A stretch of 64,000 nucleotides of DNA. Origin: SABI01 sp964453215 (GTDB lineage Bacteria; Spirochaetota; Spirochaetia; Sphaerochaetales; Sphaerochaetaceae). Position 1 is the stretch's first letter, and the number at the start of each line of letters is the position of its first letter. The position numbers and the translations under genes are program-made. Of this stretch, positions 52,900 to 61,810 are shown in pieces. Under the pieces are notes generated by a model, which was not told the DNA's origin, did not search any database, and saw nothing but the letters and a program-made list of their open reading frames with translations. Location: the NCBI GenBank assembly GCA_964453215.1, contig CAYVRR010000003.1, forward strand, positions 23,201 to 87,200. Direction: 5' to 3'.

Positions 52900-54159
52900 C
52901 TATGTTGTTATTTTCTTATTTCTCACATGTTGAATGATGAGAAAGAGTACTGGAAGTAATACAAACAACGCACACATGTAGAGTACTTGTGTAAAACCGT
53001 ATTGTTGATAAAGTGTTCCTCCAAGGGTGCTTCCAATAACTGTTCCAACTGTGAGAATTGCTTCATGGATGAGCATTCTTTGTGATCTGTGTAGGCTCCC
53101 ACTTACTCCATGGAATATAGAAAATGTGTACATTGTCGCAAATAGTGCCCCAAATATGATAAAAAAGAGGGCGTATCCAATGAATGAAGATATGGTGGTG
53201 GCTATAAGAGCAAGAATTGAGAAGGAGATGAGTGTAAGAAATATTGCTTTTTTATTAAAATGCCACCAGCTTGTTATTCCTAGAATATAGAAGAAGAGCA
53301 CTGTGCTTATTCCCCTTATGAAGAGTAAGACTCCTACACTGCTTTTTGAAAAAGGGAGTGCATCTAATGCATAGAGAGGAAAGATAGTGAGGACAACAGC
53401 GAGTGCGATGTAGAGGGTAAGGTTTCCTATCCAGGAGACGTAGCGAAGGGGTGTTGATTGGTCTATTGTGGCTTCTTGCTGTTTTCTTTTGTGTTCACTT
53501 ACGACTTTTTTCATCTCTGGTATGAATAATTTTGTGATATTAAGTAGAAGGATTACAACGAAAAAGAGGGCAATTGAGACATACAGGCTCAATCGTGTGC
53601 TACTTTCAACAAGGAGTCCTGTTAACAGGGGGGAAAAGGCGGCTCCTAATGACCAACTCACATTAAAAGCCCCAGTTGCTCTTGACAGTTGTGCCCCTTC
53701 TTTCCCTCTTGTAATCCACGCAGCTAATTGTGGCCACAAGAATGCCATGAAAAATCCATACTGGATAAGGGCAATAAATACTACTGTAATGTTATTGGTC
53801 CCTAATATTAGTAATAATGAGAGGAGCATTCCTACTTGTGATATTTGCACCGATAATGATGGTGTTATCTTAGATGCAATTGGGTCTACTACAAAACATG
53901 AGATAAAGTATGCCGATGTGTAGAGCGCTGCAGAGATGCCAATCATTTGAGCTGAAAGGGAGAATTGGAATCTGAGGTAATAGACTAAAGCAAGATTTAT
54001 CATCGAGATGGTAAATTGTCCAATAAATGAGGTGATAGATAAAACTATAACAGATGGGGGTGTTGGTCTCTTTATTTTCATTTGTCCAACATCTTTAGGG
54101 ATATTTGAAAGATTATCAAGTCTTTTTCGTAAAATGGGTTTCAATTTAAGTTGCATCAT
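52900..54159 (-). CDS. MFS transporter
   Basis: A 419-residue protein with about twelve hydrophobic helices in two halves separated by a charged loop (EMKKVVSEHKRKQQE). The major facilitator pattern is recognisable but no specific substrate motif is. The start is uncertain: ATG at 54159, with weak AAGAG upstream, or 54081. It is divergent from the DUF212 gene with at most 27 bp between starts. Confidence 0.8.
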   Translation of the reverse strand: MMQLKLKPILRKRLDNLSNIPKDVGQMKIKRPTPPSVIVLSITSFIGQFTISMINLALVYYLRFQFSLSAQMIGISAALYTSAYFISCFVVDPIASKITPSLSVQISQVGMLLSLLLILGTNNITVVFIALIQYGFFMAFLWPQLAAWITRGKEGAQLSRATGAFNVSWSLGAAFSPLLTGLLVESSTRLSLYVSIALFFVVILLLNITKLFIPEMKKVVSEHKRKQQEATIDQSTPLRYVSWIGNLTLYIALAVVLTIFPLYALDALPFSKSSVGVLLFIRGISTVLFFYILGITSWWHFNKKAIFLTLISFSILALIATTISSFIGYALFFIIFGALFATMYTFSIFHGVSGSLHRSQRMLIHEAILTVGTVIGSTLGGTLYQQYGFTQVLYMCALFVLLPVLFLIIQHVRNKKITT

Positions 54160-54186
54160 TTGCTCTTTATAGATTATTGTATATGC

Positions 54187-54639
54187 ATGGAACAAATTTT
54201 ATTAAATAGACCCCTTGTAGCCGCTTTTTGTGCTGCGATGTTTGCTCAGTTCTTAAAACCTTTTCTTTTGTACCCTTTAGAGAAGAAGTTTCATGTTCAC
54301 CTATTTTTCTCAACGGGTGGAATGCCCTCTTCTCATACAGCTGGTGTAATAGCGCTTTGCACCTCTCTTCTTATCCTAGAAGGTGTTCAAAGTTACTATT
54401 TTGCAATTGCTTTTACCTTTGCATCTATTGTAATTCATGATGCTATGGGGATAAGGAGGGCTGCTGGAAAGCAAGCAGAGATTATTAATGAGTGGAGTCT
54501 TCTCCTTACTCAAATCCATGATGATGGTCAGTTCACTCCGGAGAATTTAAAGACGATGCTCGGTCACTCTTTCACGCAAGTTATGGGGGGATTGGTGATT
54601 GGAATTACAAGTGGATTACTCTTTACCTATCTTTCTTGA
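54187..54639 (+). CDS. DUF212 (YuiD-like) divergent PAP2 family membrane protein
   Basis: A 150-residue membrane protein of the DUF212 family, related to acid phosphatases. The core motif FFSTGGMPSSHTAGV (about 39-53) and GIRRAAGKQAEIINEW are typical. The function is unsettled; a lipid phosphate role is possible. No strong ribosome site is seen at the ATG at 54187. Confidence 0.82.
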   Translation: MEQILLNRPLVAAFCAAMFAQFLKPFLLYPLEKKFHVHLFFSTGGMPSSHTAGVIALCTSLLILEGVQSYYFAIAFTFASIVIHDAMGIRRAAGKQAEIINEWSLLLTQIHDDGQFTPENLKTMLGHSFTQVMGGLVIGITSGLLFTYLS

Positions 54640-54713
54640 ATATTTATACATCAAATATTGACTTTCCACGCATATTTATGTAAGTTAAACCATCTTAAAA
54701 GTATGGAGAGAGT

Positions 54714-55466
54714 ATGAAAAAGATTATAGTTGTATCAATGCTACTTGTTTTGATGGTGAGTTCTTATTTGTTTGCTGGTGGGCAAAAGGAAGAGGGATAT
54801 GTGATAGGGAGTGATTGTACATGGCCTCCTTTTGAATATGTTGATGAAAATGGTGATATTGTTGGTTTCGAAATCGATTTAGTGAGAGCAATTAGTGAGT
54901 ATTCTAAAGTTCCAATGACAATTAGAAACGTTGCATGGGATGGCATTTTTGCAGGTCTTTCTAATGGTGCCTACGACGCAGTTGTTTCGGGTGTTACTAT
55001 TTTAGATGAAAGAAAGAAGGTAATGGATTTTACAACTCCTATTTTAGAGGTTACTCAGTCAATCCTTGTAACACCAGAGAATAAGAATATTACAAAAGCT
55101 CGTGATATTGTTGGGAAAAAAGTTGGTGTTCAAATTGGAACAACAGGTCAATTTGCCTTAGAAGCTCTTGGTGGTGTAACAATTAAGAGTTATGATGAAA
55201 TTGGTCTTGCGGTTGAAGATTTATTAAATAATAATCTTGATGCTGTTGTTGCTGATTCTATTATTGCAGCAGATTTTGTCCTTGCAAATGTGAATTATGC
55301 GGGAAAATTGCTTGTCAGTGGAACTGTTGAAGGGGACAAGGAGCAAATTGGTTGGGCTGTGAAAAAAGGAAATAGTGAGTTACTTCAAATTTTTAATGAT
55401 GGTATTAAGGCTATGATGGAAAATGGCACTGTTGATGCACTAAAAGCAAAATATAATATCCTATAA
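54714..55466 (+). CDS. Amino-acid ABC transporter substrate-binding protein
   Basis: A 250-residue family 3 binding protein. The signal peptide ends about FA|GGQKEE. Mature motifs are GSDCTWPPFEYVDENGDIVGFEIDL, NVAWDGIFAGLSNGAYDAVVSGVTILDERK and VGVQIGTTGQ. Polar amino acids are the likely substrates. GGAGAG precedes the ATG, and TTGACT occurs at 54658-54663. It is followed by a hairpin and then permease and ATPase genes. Confidence 0.9.
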   Translation: MKKIIVVSMLLVLMVSSYLFAGGQKEEGYVIGSDCTWPPFEYVDENGDIVGFEIDLVRAISEYSKVPMTIRNVAWDGIFAGLSNGAYDAVVSGVTILDERKKVMDFTTPILEVTQSILVTPENKNITKARDIVGKKVGVQIGTTGQFALEALGGVTIKSYDEIGLAVEDLLNNNLDAVVADSIIAADFVLANVNYAGKLLVSGTVEGDKEQIGWAVKKGNSELLQIFNDGIKAMMENGTVDALKAKYNIL

Positions 55467-55481
55467 AAATTAAAGAATACA

Positions 55482-55520
55482 TTCTCTACCTGCAGGGGCA
55501 TATCCCCTCCATGTAGAGAA
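55482..55520 (+). other. Stem-loop after the amino-acid-binding protein gene
   Basis: TTCTCTAC (55482-55489) pairs with GTAGAGAA (55513-55520), with an inner AGGGG / CCCCT stem (55494-55498, 55504-55508). No T-run follows, and the permease gene starts 12 bp later. It probably stabilises the binding-protein mRNA, giving it excess over the permease. Confidence 0.6.
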
Positions 55521-55531
55521 GTTGAGGTCTC

Positions 55532-56404
55532 ATGGAAACATCTACAACAAAAGAGCCTATAAAAAAGGTTCCTAAATCTAAAAATGTTAAGGCAATTAGT
55601 CCACATCCAGATATCATAAAAAAACAAGATCAAGCGACTTTACGTTTAGAAATGACTGATGGGGTTCTTATTCCAACTAAAAATAATAATTCTATCTTTA
55701 ATGCATGGCGTTTTACCTTTGCTTTTGCAATTATTACATTATCTATGCTTGTCATTTTTGTGCCTGATCCGTATCGGCAAATATTTTTTGTTGTTATTAA
55801 AGGGCTGCCTACAACTTTTCAAGTCACAATTTTTGCAATTCTCGGTGCAATTTTCATTGGGTTATTTGTAGGATTAGGTTCGGTAAGTAAAAATCGTTTT
55901 ATTAATATGCTAAGTGGGGTATATGTTGAATTTATTCGTGGTATTCCCCTCTTAGTTCAACTTATTTTTATCTATTATGCGATGGGACGAGTGTTTCAAA
56001 TAGAGGGTATTTTTGCAGCTACTATTGCCCTCTCTATCTGTTTTGGCGCATATATGGGAGAGATTGTGAGAGCTGGGATTCAAGCGATTCCAAGAGGTCA
56101 AATGGAAGCGGCTATAGCTCTTGGTCTTTCAAGAGGTCAAGCATTTCGTTATGTGATAATCCCTCAAACTATCAAGGTAATTTTACCTGCTATTGGGAAT
56201 GAATTTATCTCTATGTTAAAAGATTCCTCCCTCGTTTCAACAATTGCACTAAGTGATATTTTAAGAAAAGGAAGAGAATATATCTCTCGAACTTTCTTGT
56301 CATTAGAGACGATGTTTATTGTTGCTCTTATCTATTTAGTTATCACACTATTACTGAGTAGACTTGTTGGAATTCTTGAAGAGAGGTTACATAAAAATGG
56401 ATAG
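55532..56404 (+). CDS. Amino-acid ABC transporter permease
   Basis: A 290-residue HisM/GlnP-type permease with about five to six membrane helices. Motifs: VEFIRGIPLLVQLIF and the EAA loop EAAIALGLSRGQAFRYVIIPQ. A hydrophilic N-terminal extension of about 50 residues (Lys/Thr/Pro-rich) precedes the first helix, longer than usual. The end overlaps the ATPase gene by 8 bp. Confidence 0.9.
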   Translation: METSTTKEPIKKVPKSKNVKAISPHPDIIKKQDQATLRLEMTDGVLIPTKNNNSIFNAWRFTFAFAIITLSMLVIFVPDPYRQIFFVVIKGLPTTFQVTIFAILGAIFIGLFVGLGSVSKNRFINMLSGVYVEFIRGIPLLVQLIFIYYAMGRVFQIEGIFAATIALSICFGAYMGEIVRAGIQAIPRGQMEAAIALGLSRGQAFRYVIIPQTIKVILPAIGNEFISMLKDSSLVSTIALSDILRKGREYISRTFLSLETMFIVALIYLVITLLLSRLVGILEERLHKNG

Positions 56405-57137
56405 AATACGTATTGAGCATCTTTATAAAGATTATCGGATGAATGATGGTACCATTGTCCATGCTGTAAAGGATGCAACACTGAGTGTTAAGAGGGGGGA
56501 GGTTGTCCTCATTATAGGCCCTTCTGGTTCTGGTAAGAGCACTCTATTAAGAAGTGTAAATAAGCTTGAAATCCCAACAAGTGGAAAGATCTTTGTTGAT
56601 GATGTTGAAGTTACTTCAACTCATGATATTAGAGGGGTGAGAGAGGATGTTGGAATGGTGTTTCAATCTTTTAACCTTTTTTCTCATTTATCAGTAATTG
56701 ATAATATTATGCTAGCTCCTTTGAAAGTAAAGAAGATGAGTAAAGAAGAGGCAACTCTCTTAGCACGTGATCTTCTAAAGAGGGTTGGCCTTGCTGAGAA
56801 GGAGTTAAGTTTTCCATCTCAACTCTCTGGAGGGCAACAGCAGAGGGTTGCTATTGCTCGCTCTCTTGCGATGAATCCTAAGGTGATGCTCTTTGATGAA
56901 CCTACAAGTGCACTAGATCCTGAAATGATTAAAGAGGTTCTTGATGTTATGCTACATCTTGCAAAAAGTGGAATGACAATGCTCATAGTTTCTCATGAAA
57001 TGGGGTTTGCCTCTGCTGCAGCAGATAGAGTTGTATTTATGGATGAGGGAGAAATCATAGAAATTGATACTCCTTCTACGTTATTTAATCATCCTAAAGA
57101 GGAAAGAACAAAGAAATTTTTAGACAATATTCTCTAG
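56397..57137 (+). CDS. Amino-acid ABC transporter ATP-binding protein
   Basis: A 246-residue GlnQ/HisP-type ATPase. Walker A GPSGSGKSTLL, Q-loop FQSFNLFSHL, signature LSGGQQQRVAIARSL, Walker B VMLFDEPTSALDPE, H-loop IVSHEMGFA. ATG at 56397 lies inside the permease end, so the two are translationally coupled. Confidence 0.94.
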   Translation: MDRIRIEHLYKDYRMNDGTIVHAVKDATLSVKRGEVVLIIGPSGSGKSTLLRSVNKLEIPTSGKIFVDDVEVTSTHDIRGVREDVGMVFQSFNLFSHLSVIDNIMLAPLKVKKMSKEEATLLARDLLKRVGLAEKELSFPSQLSGGQQQRVAIARSLAMNPKVMLFDEPTSALDPEMIKEVLDVMLHLAKSGMTMLIVSHEMGFASAAADRVVFMDEGEIIEIDTPSTLFNHPKEERTKKFLDNIL

Positions 57138-57234
57138 TAATTACGATAATAGTGAATAATAATGGCAAAATAGAGGGGTAATGGTAGGTTTCTACTATTG
57201 CTCTTTTTTTATGTTGCGCTGTATGGTAGGAGCC

Positions 57235-57903
57235 ATGAAAAACTCCACATCTTGGCTCACTCGCCACATTAGCCTACCAACCTACAGCGACCCTGTAAGT
57301 GAAAAAGAAAATTCAATTTCTCACCTTATTGCCACCCTCCTCTCTTTTGGGTTTCTTATATTTATACTCGTTAAAAAATCTTCCTTCCCCACTCGTTTAA
57401 CATTCACTGGAATGGTGATTTTTTCTTTGAGTCAATTTATTTTATTTACTTCATCAACAATTTATCATTATCTTGAAAAAGGTGATGCAAAACGATTATT
57501 TAGAATTCTAGATCATTCAACGATCTATTTTCTTATTGTTGGAACCTACACCCCTATCATGCTTTTTATAAATACACCTGAAACTCACATTATCCTCCTT
57601 GTGTTGTATATCTTGCTGGTGGTGGGGATTGTTACGAATATTTTATTTTGGGGTAAATTTAAAATACTTCATGTCCTTATTTATCTTATGATGGGTTGGG
57701 CTATTGTGTTAGTGTGGGATCAAGTTGTCCCCAATCTTCCAGGGAATATGCTCTATTTTATTATTGTTGCTGGGCTACTTTATACTGTTGGTGTCATCTT
57801 TTATGCTTTAAAAAAGATGCCTCATGCTCATCTTATTTGGCACATTTTTTGCCTCTTAGCAAGTGGTACGTTTAGTACAGGTTTTGTAATTCATTTCTTG
57901 TAA
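57235..57903 (+). CDS. Hemolysin III (HlyIII/YqfA) family membrane protein
   Basis: A 222-residue membrane protein with about seven helices. Family motifs: SSTIYHYL, RILDHSTIYFLIVGTYTPI, and HLIWHIFCLLASG near the end, carrying the conserved His and Asp expected for a metal site as in adiponectin-receptor-like proteins. ATG at 57235 follows AGGAG. Despite the name, a haemolytic role is not implied. Confidence 0.88.
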   Translation: MKNSTSWLTRHISLPTYSDPVSEKENSISHLIATLLSFGFLIFILVKKSSFPTRLTFTGMVIFSLSQFILFTSSTIYHYLEKGDAKRLFRILDHSTIYFLIVGTYTPIMLFINTPETHIILLVLYILLVVGIVTNILFWGKFKILHVLIYLMMGWAIVLVWDQVVPNLPGNMLYFIIVAGLLYTVGVIFYALKKMPHAHLIWHIFCLLASGTFSTGFVIHFL

Positions 57904-58045
57904 TATCTCCTTATTATAAATCTCATATTCTTATAGTGAGAATACCTCATAAACTTGCAAAAAAGATAAAAGGGTTATACAGTGTGAACCTGTAGTCAAA
58001 TAACTAATTCTTCAATAATAAATATGATGGCAAGGAGTGAGTGGG

Positions 58046-59185
58046 ATGAAAAAAGGTGAGTGTGTAGCGATTACTTCTTGCAACACATATAGTGATGAAG
58101 ATCTTTATCCTGCATTACAAGAAGTTCTTCTTCATGGGAAAATGCCTGATGTGAGTGGTAAGAGTATTCTTCTTAAACCAAACATTCTCTCAGATGCTCA
58201 CTCTAACAAAGCGATAACTACTCGTGGGGAGGTCATTGGCAATCTCATTAAGATATTATATGAAATGGGTGCGAGTAAAATTTATGTAGGTGATTCACCT
58301 GGTATTAGTGGCAATAATTTTACCCCTAAACACTCTGGTATCTATGAAGCGTGTCAAAAGAATAATGGGGAGTGGGTTCAGTTTTCTCGTAGCACTGTAA
58401 TGAAGAAAATACCTTTCACGTATGGGAAAAAGCTCCCTCTTCCTACCCTATTAGATGAAGTTGATTATGTGTTTAGTGTAGCTAAAATGAAAACTCACCA
58501 ACTCATGTATATAACAGGGTGTGTAAAGAATCTTTTTGGTTTAGTTCCAGGTCTCCACAAGAGTCACTCTCATATGCTCTATCCTACTCGTGAATCTTTT
58601 TCAAGGATGATAGCTGGGTTGTTTCAATTAGTTAAACCTGATTTTAATATTTTAGATGGTGTGGTGAGTATGGAAGGACCAGGTCCTGCAAGTGGCTTTC
58701 CTCGTCATACAGGACTCCTATTTGCTTCTCGTGATGCTTCTGCTATAGATGCCTCTATGGCATGTGTGATGGGGTATGCAATTGATGAGATTCCCCTTCT
58801 TAAAGAGTTAGCAAAGAGGGAGCTAACAAGCTTTCATACTTTAGATGATATTTCTTACCCATTACTACGTGCTAAAGATCTTGTGATAAATGATTATAAG
58901 AGGGTACAGGTTGATGAAAAAACAAGGCTTTTTAGCTCTCTACTAGGACCACTTTTCACAAAACATATTAAATTTAGGCACCAAAGAAAAGAGCCAAAAC
59001 CTTTATTTAATGATGATAAGTGTATTTCTTGTGGTAAATGTATCACAATATGTCCCGCTAAAGCGTTAAGTTTTAATGAGAATAAAAAGATTAATGCATC
59101 TTACAATAGATGTATTAGATGTTATTGTTGTCACGAGGTGTGTCCAGCTGATGCAATAGATATTGAAATGATGGGGGTAAAATAG
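58046..59185 (+). CDS. DUF362 domain protein with 2x[4Fe-4S] ferredoxin domain
   Basis: A 379-residue protein. The N-terminal DUF362 domain (SILLKPNILSDAHSNKAITT, KTHQLMYITGCVKNLFGLVPG, ILDGVVSMEGPGPASG) runs to about residue 300. The C-terminus carries two ferredoxin motifs, CISCGKCITICP and CIRCYCCHEVCP. An electron-transfer role is likely, but the reaction is unknown. ATG at 58046 follows AAGGAG. Its stop touches the GTG of the next gene. Confidence 0.85.
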   Translation: MKKGECVAITSCNTYSDEDLYPALQEVLLHGKMPDVSGKSILLKPNILSDAHSNKAITTRGEVIGNLIKILYEMGASKIYVGDSPGISGNNFTPKHSGIYEACQKNNGEWVQFSRSTVMKKIPFTYGKKLPLPTLLDEVDYVFSVAKMKTHQLMYITGCVKNLFGLVPGLHKSHSHMLYPTRESFSRMIAGLFQLVKPDFNILDGVVSMEGPGPASGFPRHTGLLFASRDASAIDASMACVMGYAIDEIPLLKELAKRELTSFHTLDDISYPLLRAKDLVINDYKRVQVDEKTRLFSSLLGPLFTKHIKFRHQRKEPKPLFNDDKCISCGKCITICPAKALSFNENKKINASYNRCIRCYCCHEVCPADAIDIEMMGVK

Positions 59186-59670
59186 TGGAATTTTTTCATA
59201 CGATAGTGGTGACGATATTTTTGGGGGTTCTTCCTATAAGTGAATTACGTGGAGCAATTCCATTTGCCTATTTTAATGATATTCCCCTTGGTGTTGCCGC
59301 TATTATTGGGGGGGGAGCAAATTTATTAGTCTTTCCTTTTGCCTATCTATTTCTTACCTACTTTCACTCATTTTTCTATTCACGCTTTGCGTGGTATATC
59401 TCTCTTTTTGACAAAACTGTCGTAAAAACTCGTCATAAACTTTCTCAAAAGGTAGCCATATATGGTCTTTTAGGGATAACTCTCTTTGTAGCAGTTCCCC
59501 TCCCTATAACAGGAGCCTATACGGGAACTTTAGGAGCCTGGGTGTTAGGTCTTCCAATAAGAAAATCGTTTTTAGCTGTATCGTTAGGAGTTCTTATTTC
59601 TACTATTATCGTTACAACTATTTTACTTGTTGGAAATTCTACCTTTTCCCTTTTTATTAAACAAATATAA
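59185..59670 (+). CDS. COG2426 small multidrug export family membrane protein
   Basis: A 161-residue protein with about four helices. Family motifs: GVLPISELRGAIPFA near the N-terminus and PLPITGAYTGTLGAWVLGLP near residue 115. The start is GTG, overlapping the DUF362 stop by one base, so translation is coupled. A run of eight G (59328-59335) encodes the Gly stretch near residue 50. The family name implies export, but this is unproven. Confidence 0.8.
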   Translation: MEFFHTIVVTIFLGVLPISELRGAIPFAYFNDIPLGVAAIIGGGANLLVFPFAYLFLTYFHSFFYSRFAWYISLFDKTVVKTRHKLSQKVAIYGLLGITLFVAVPLPITGAYTGTLGAWVLGLPIRKSFLAVSLGVLISTIIVTTILLVGNSTFSLFIKQI

Positions 59671-59688
59671 CTAACTTTGGAGTCTTAC

Positions 59689-61713
59689 ATGAGTTCATCT
59701 CTTCTCTCCTCTTTGAATGAGGGTCAAAGGAGGTCTGTGCTACAAACAACAGGTCCTCTTCTTATTATTGCTGGAGCTGGGTCTGGTAAAACAAATATGA
59801 TTACTCACAGAATTGCATATCTATTAGAGATGGGTGTGAAGGAGGAGGAGATTCTTGCCCTCACCTTCACGAATAAGGCAGGTAAAGAGATGGCTATGAG
59901 GATTAAGGAGCTCACAGGAAAGCCACTTAAAAACCTACTTACAACAACTTTTCACTCTTTCGCTTTAGGTGTCCTAAAGAAGTATATCCACCACTTGGGT
60001 TTTCACAATAATTTTACTATTTATGATCAACAAGATTGTATTTCAGTTTTTAAAGAGGTCTTACGAGAGCAAGATATTGATTTTACTACCCTTAATATTC
60101 AAGAGTTGTTGCAGGTCCATAGTGAAATTAAGACCAAACGCTCTTCTACTCATCCCCTCTACACAAAAGAGATGCAATCTCTTTTTGAACTCTACAATCA
60201 CCATATGAAGCTCTATAATGCACTCGATTTTGATGATTTGATTATGCACACTCTCTATCTCTTTGATAATTTCCCAGATATTTTAGAAGAGGTGAAAAAT
60301 AGATTTTCATATATTATGGTTGATGAGTTTCAAGATACTTCAATAAATCAGTATAAGTTAATTTACTTGCTTGCAAAAGATCACAGAAATATTGCTGTTG
60401 TTGGAGATGATGATCAATCGATTTATTCATGGCGTGGTGCTAATTATGAAAATATTGTAAATTTTGAGAGAGATTTTCCCGAGCGACTAGAAATTTTCTT
60501 AGATCGAAATTATCGCTCAAGCAAAACAATTCTCACTGCAGCAAATCAATTAATAAAAAACAATAGTGCTCGTAAAGATAAGACGTTGTGGACAGACTTT
60601 GATAGTGGAGATTCTATTGTAATTATTCAAAGTGAAGATGGAAAAGATGAGGTAAAAAATATTGTTACTGAAATGAGAAAAGAGAGTTTTACTCATCATC
60701 TTAGCTATGATAAATTTGGAATTTTAGTGAGAACAAACCATCTTCTTCCAGAAATTGAGAATGCGTTGATGTTAGAGAATATTCCTGTTCAAGTTTCTGG
60801 TGGAATGAGTTTTTTTGAACGAAAAGAGGTAAAAGATATTATTGCCTATATGAGATTGTTCATTAATGAAAATGATGATATTGCCCTTCTTAGAATTATT
60901 AATACCCCTAGAAGGAAGATAGGAGTTTCAACTCTTGCTTTATTACGCCGAGTGAAAGATTCTCTTCACCTGCCCTATTTCTCATGTATAGAATATATTA
61001 TAAAGAACCAAAACAATTACTCTAAAAGGCAAGTTGAAGCTTTAGAGAGGTTTTTAGATCTTATCACTACATATAAAGAGTTGTTCATGAAGGGGGGAAG
61101 AAATAGAAATAAAGTACTCACTTCTTTAGTAGAGGCAATTGAATATAGGTCATATTTATTGGGTGAATATCCTGGCAATGAAACAGGAGCTATGTACAGA
61201 TATGGTTCTGTTGGAAATTTTATTAAGCTTTTTAGTCGATGGGAGAGGGATGAAAATAATATTGAGAATAATATTTTTGAATACCTTCAACGATTAATGC
61301 TTCAACTTCGTGATAATAATGATAAAAAAGAGGGTGAAAAAAGAGTTTCTTTGATGACAATTCACTCAGCAAAGGGATTAGAATTTGATACAGTTTTCCT
61401 TGCTGGAGTAGAAGATCATATTATTCCCCATAAAAGAAGTATTACTGAGGATGAAAAAAATATTGAAGAGGAGCGTCGTCTTTTTTATGTAGCTATAACA
61501 AGGGCTAAACGAAAGCTCTTTGTCTCTTATGCTTCTACTCGTAAAAATCATGATGAAATAATCTCAACGAGTCCATCTAGATTTCTCGATGAGATAGAAA
61601 AAGGTCTCTTTGCACTCCCTGTTGAAGAAAAAGAGATGAGTAAGGAGGAGCATGTATCTACTCTTTTAGCCTTTAGAGAGTTACTTGAAGCAAAAGAGGG
61701 GGGTAAGGCATAA
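59689..61713 (+). CDS. UvrD/Rep-family DNA helicase
   Basis: A 674-residue superfamily 1A helicase. Motif I AGAGSGKTNMIT, Ia TFTNKAGKEMA, II VDEFQDTS, III VVGDDDQSIYSWRGA, IV RNYRSS, V IHSAKGLEFDTV, VI EERRLFYVAITRAKR. Length is closer to Rep than to UvrD/PcrA, and the Tudor-like C-terminal extension is absent. ATG at 59689 follows GGAG. Roles in repair or replication restart are expected. Confidence 0.92.
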   Translation: MSSSLLSSLNEGQRRSVLQTTGPLLIIAGAGSGKTNMITHRIAYLLEMGVKEEEILALTFTNKAGKEMAMRIKELTGKPLKNLLTTTFHSFALGVLKKYIHHLGFHNNFTIYDQQDCISVFKEVLREQDIDFTTLNIQELLQVHSEIKTKRSSTHPLYTKEMQSLFELYNHHMKLYNALDFDDLIMHTLYLFDNFPDILEEVKNRFSYIMVDEFQDTSINQYKLIYLLAKDHRNIAVVGDDDQSIYSWRGANYENIVNFERDFPERLEIFLDRNYRSSKTILTAANQLIKNNSARKDKTLWTDFDSGDSIVIIQSEDGKDEVKNIVTEMRKESFTHHLSYDKFGILVRTNHLLPEIENALMLENIPVQVSGGMSFFERKEVKDIIAYMRLFINENDDIALLRIINTPRRKIGVSTLALLRRVKDSLHLPYFSCIEYIIKNQNNYSKRQVEALERFLDLITTYKELFMKGGRNRNKVLTSLVEAIEYRSYLLGEYPGNETGAMYRYGSVGNFIKLFSRWERDENNIENNIFEYLQRLMLQLRDNNDKKEGEKRVSLMTIHSAKGLEFDTVFLAGVEDHIIPHKRSITEDEKNIEEERRLFYVAITRAKRKLFVSYASTRKNHDEIISTSPSRFLDEIEKGLFALPVEEKEMSKEEHVSTLLAFRELLEAKEGGKA

Positions 61714-61717
61714 CAAC

Positions 61718-61747
61718 TTGAACAACTAAGCTAGGCAGGTGTATAGT
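61718..61747 (+). promoter_or_regulatory. glnN promoter
   Basis: TTGAAC (61718-61723), 18-bp spacer, TATAGT (61742-61747). It starts 5 bp after the helicase stop and gives glnN its own leader of about 57 nt. Confidence 0.5.
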
Positions 61748-61766
61748 AATGAAAGTATCTAGGATC

Positions 61767-61802
61767 ATGGTGAGTAACCACCGCGTGTGCATTATTTTTT
61801 AG
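61767..61802 (+). CDS. Possible 11-residue leader peptide upstream of glnN
   Basis: ATG at 61767, sequence MVSNHRVCIIF, stop TAG at 61800-61802. The stop overlaps the AGGAG ribosome site of glnN, so its translation could couple to glnN. AGGA precedes the ATG with very short spacing. There are no runs of glutamine or other diagnostic codons. This may be chance. Confidence 0.3.
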   Translation: MVSNHRVCIIF

Positions 61803-61810
61803 GAGTGACG

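Noticed and set aside
53468..53923. 151-codon open frame opposite the MFS transporter
   Set aside because: Antisense shadow of a membrane protein gene.
59328..59335. Eight-G run in the COG2426 gene as a phase-variation tract
   Set aside because: It encodes a conserved Gly stretch, so it is more simply explained by protein constraint.
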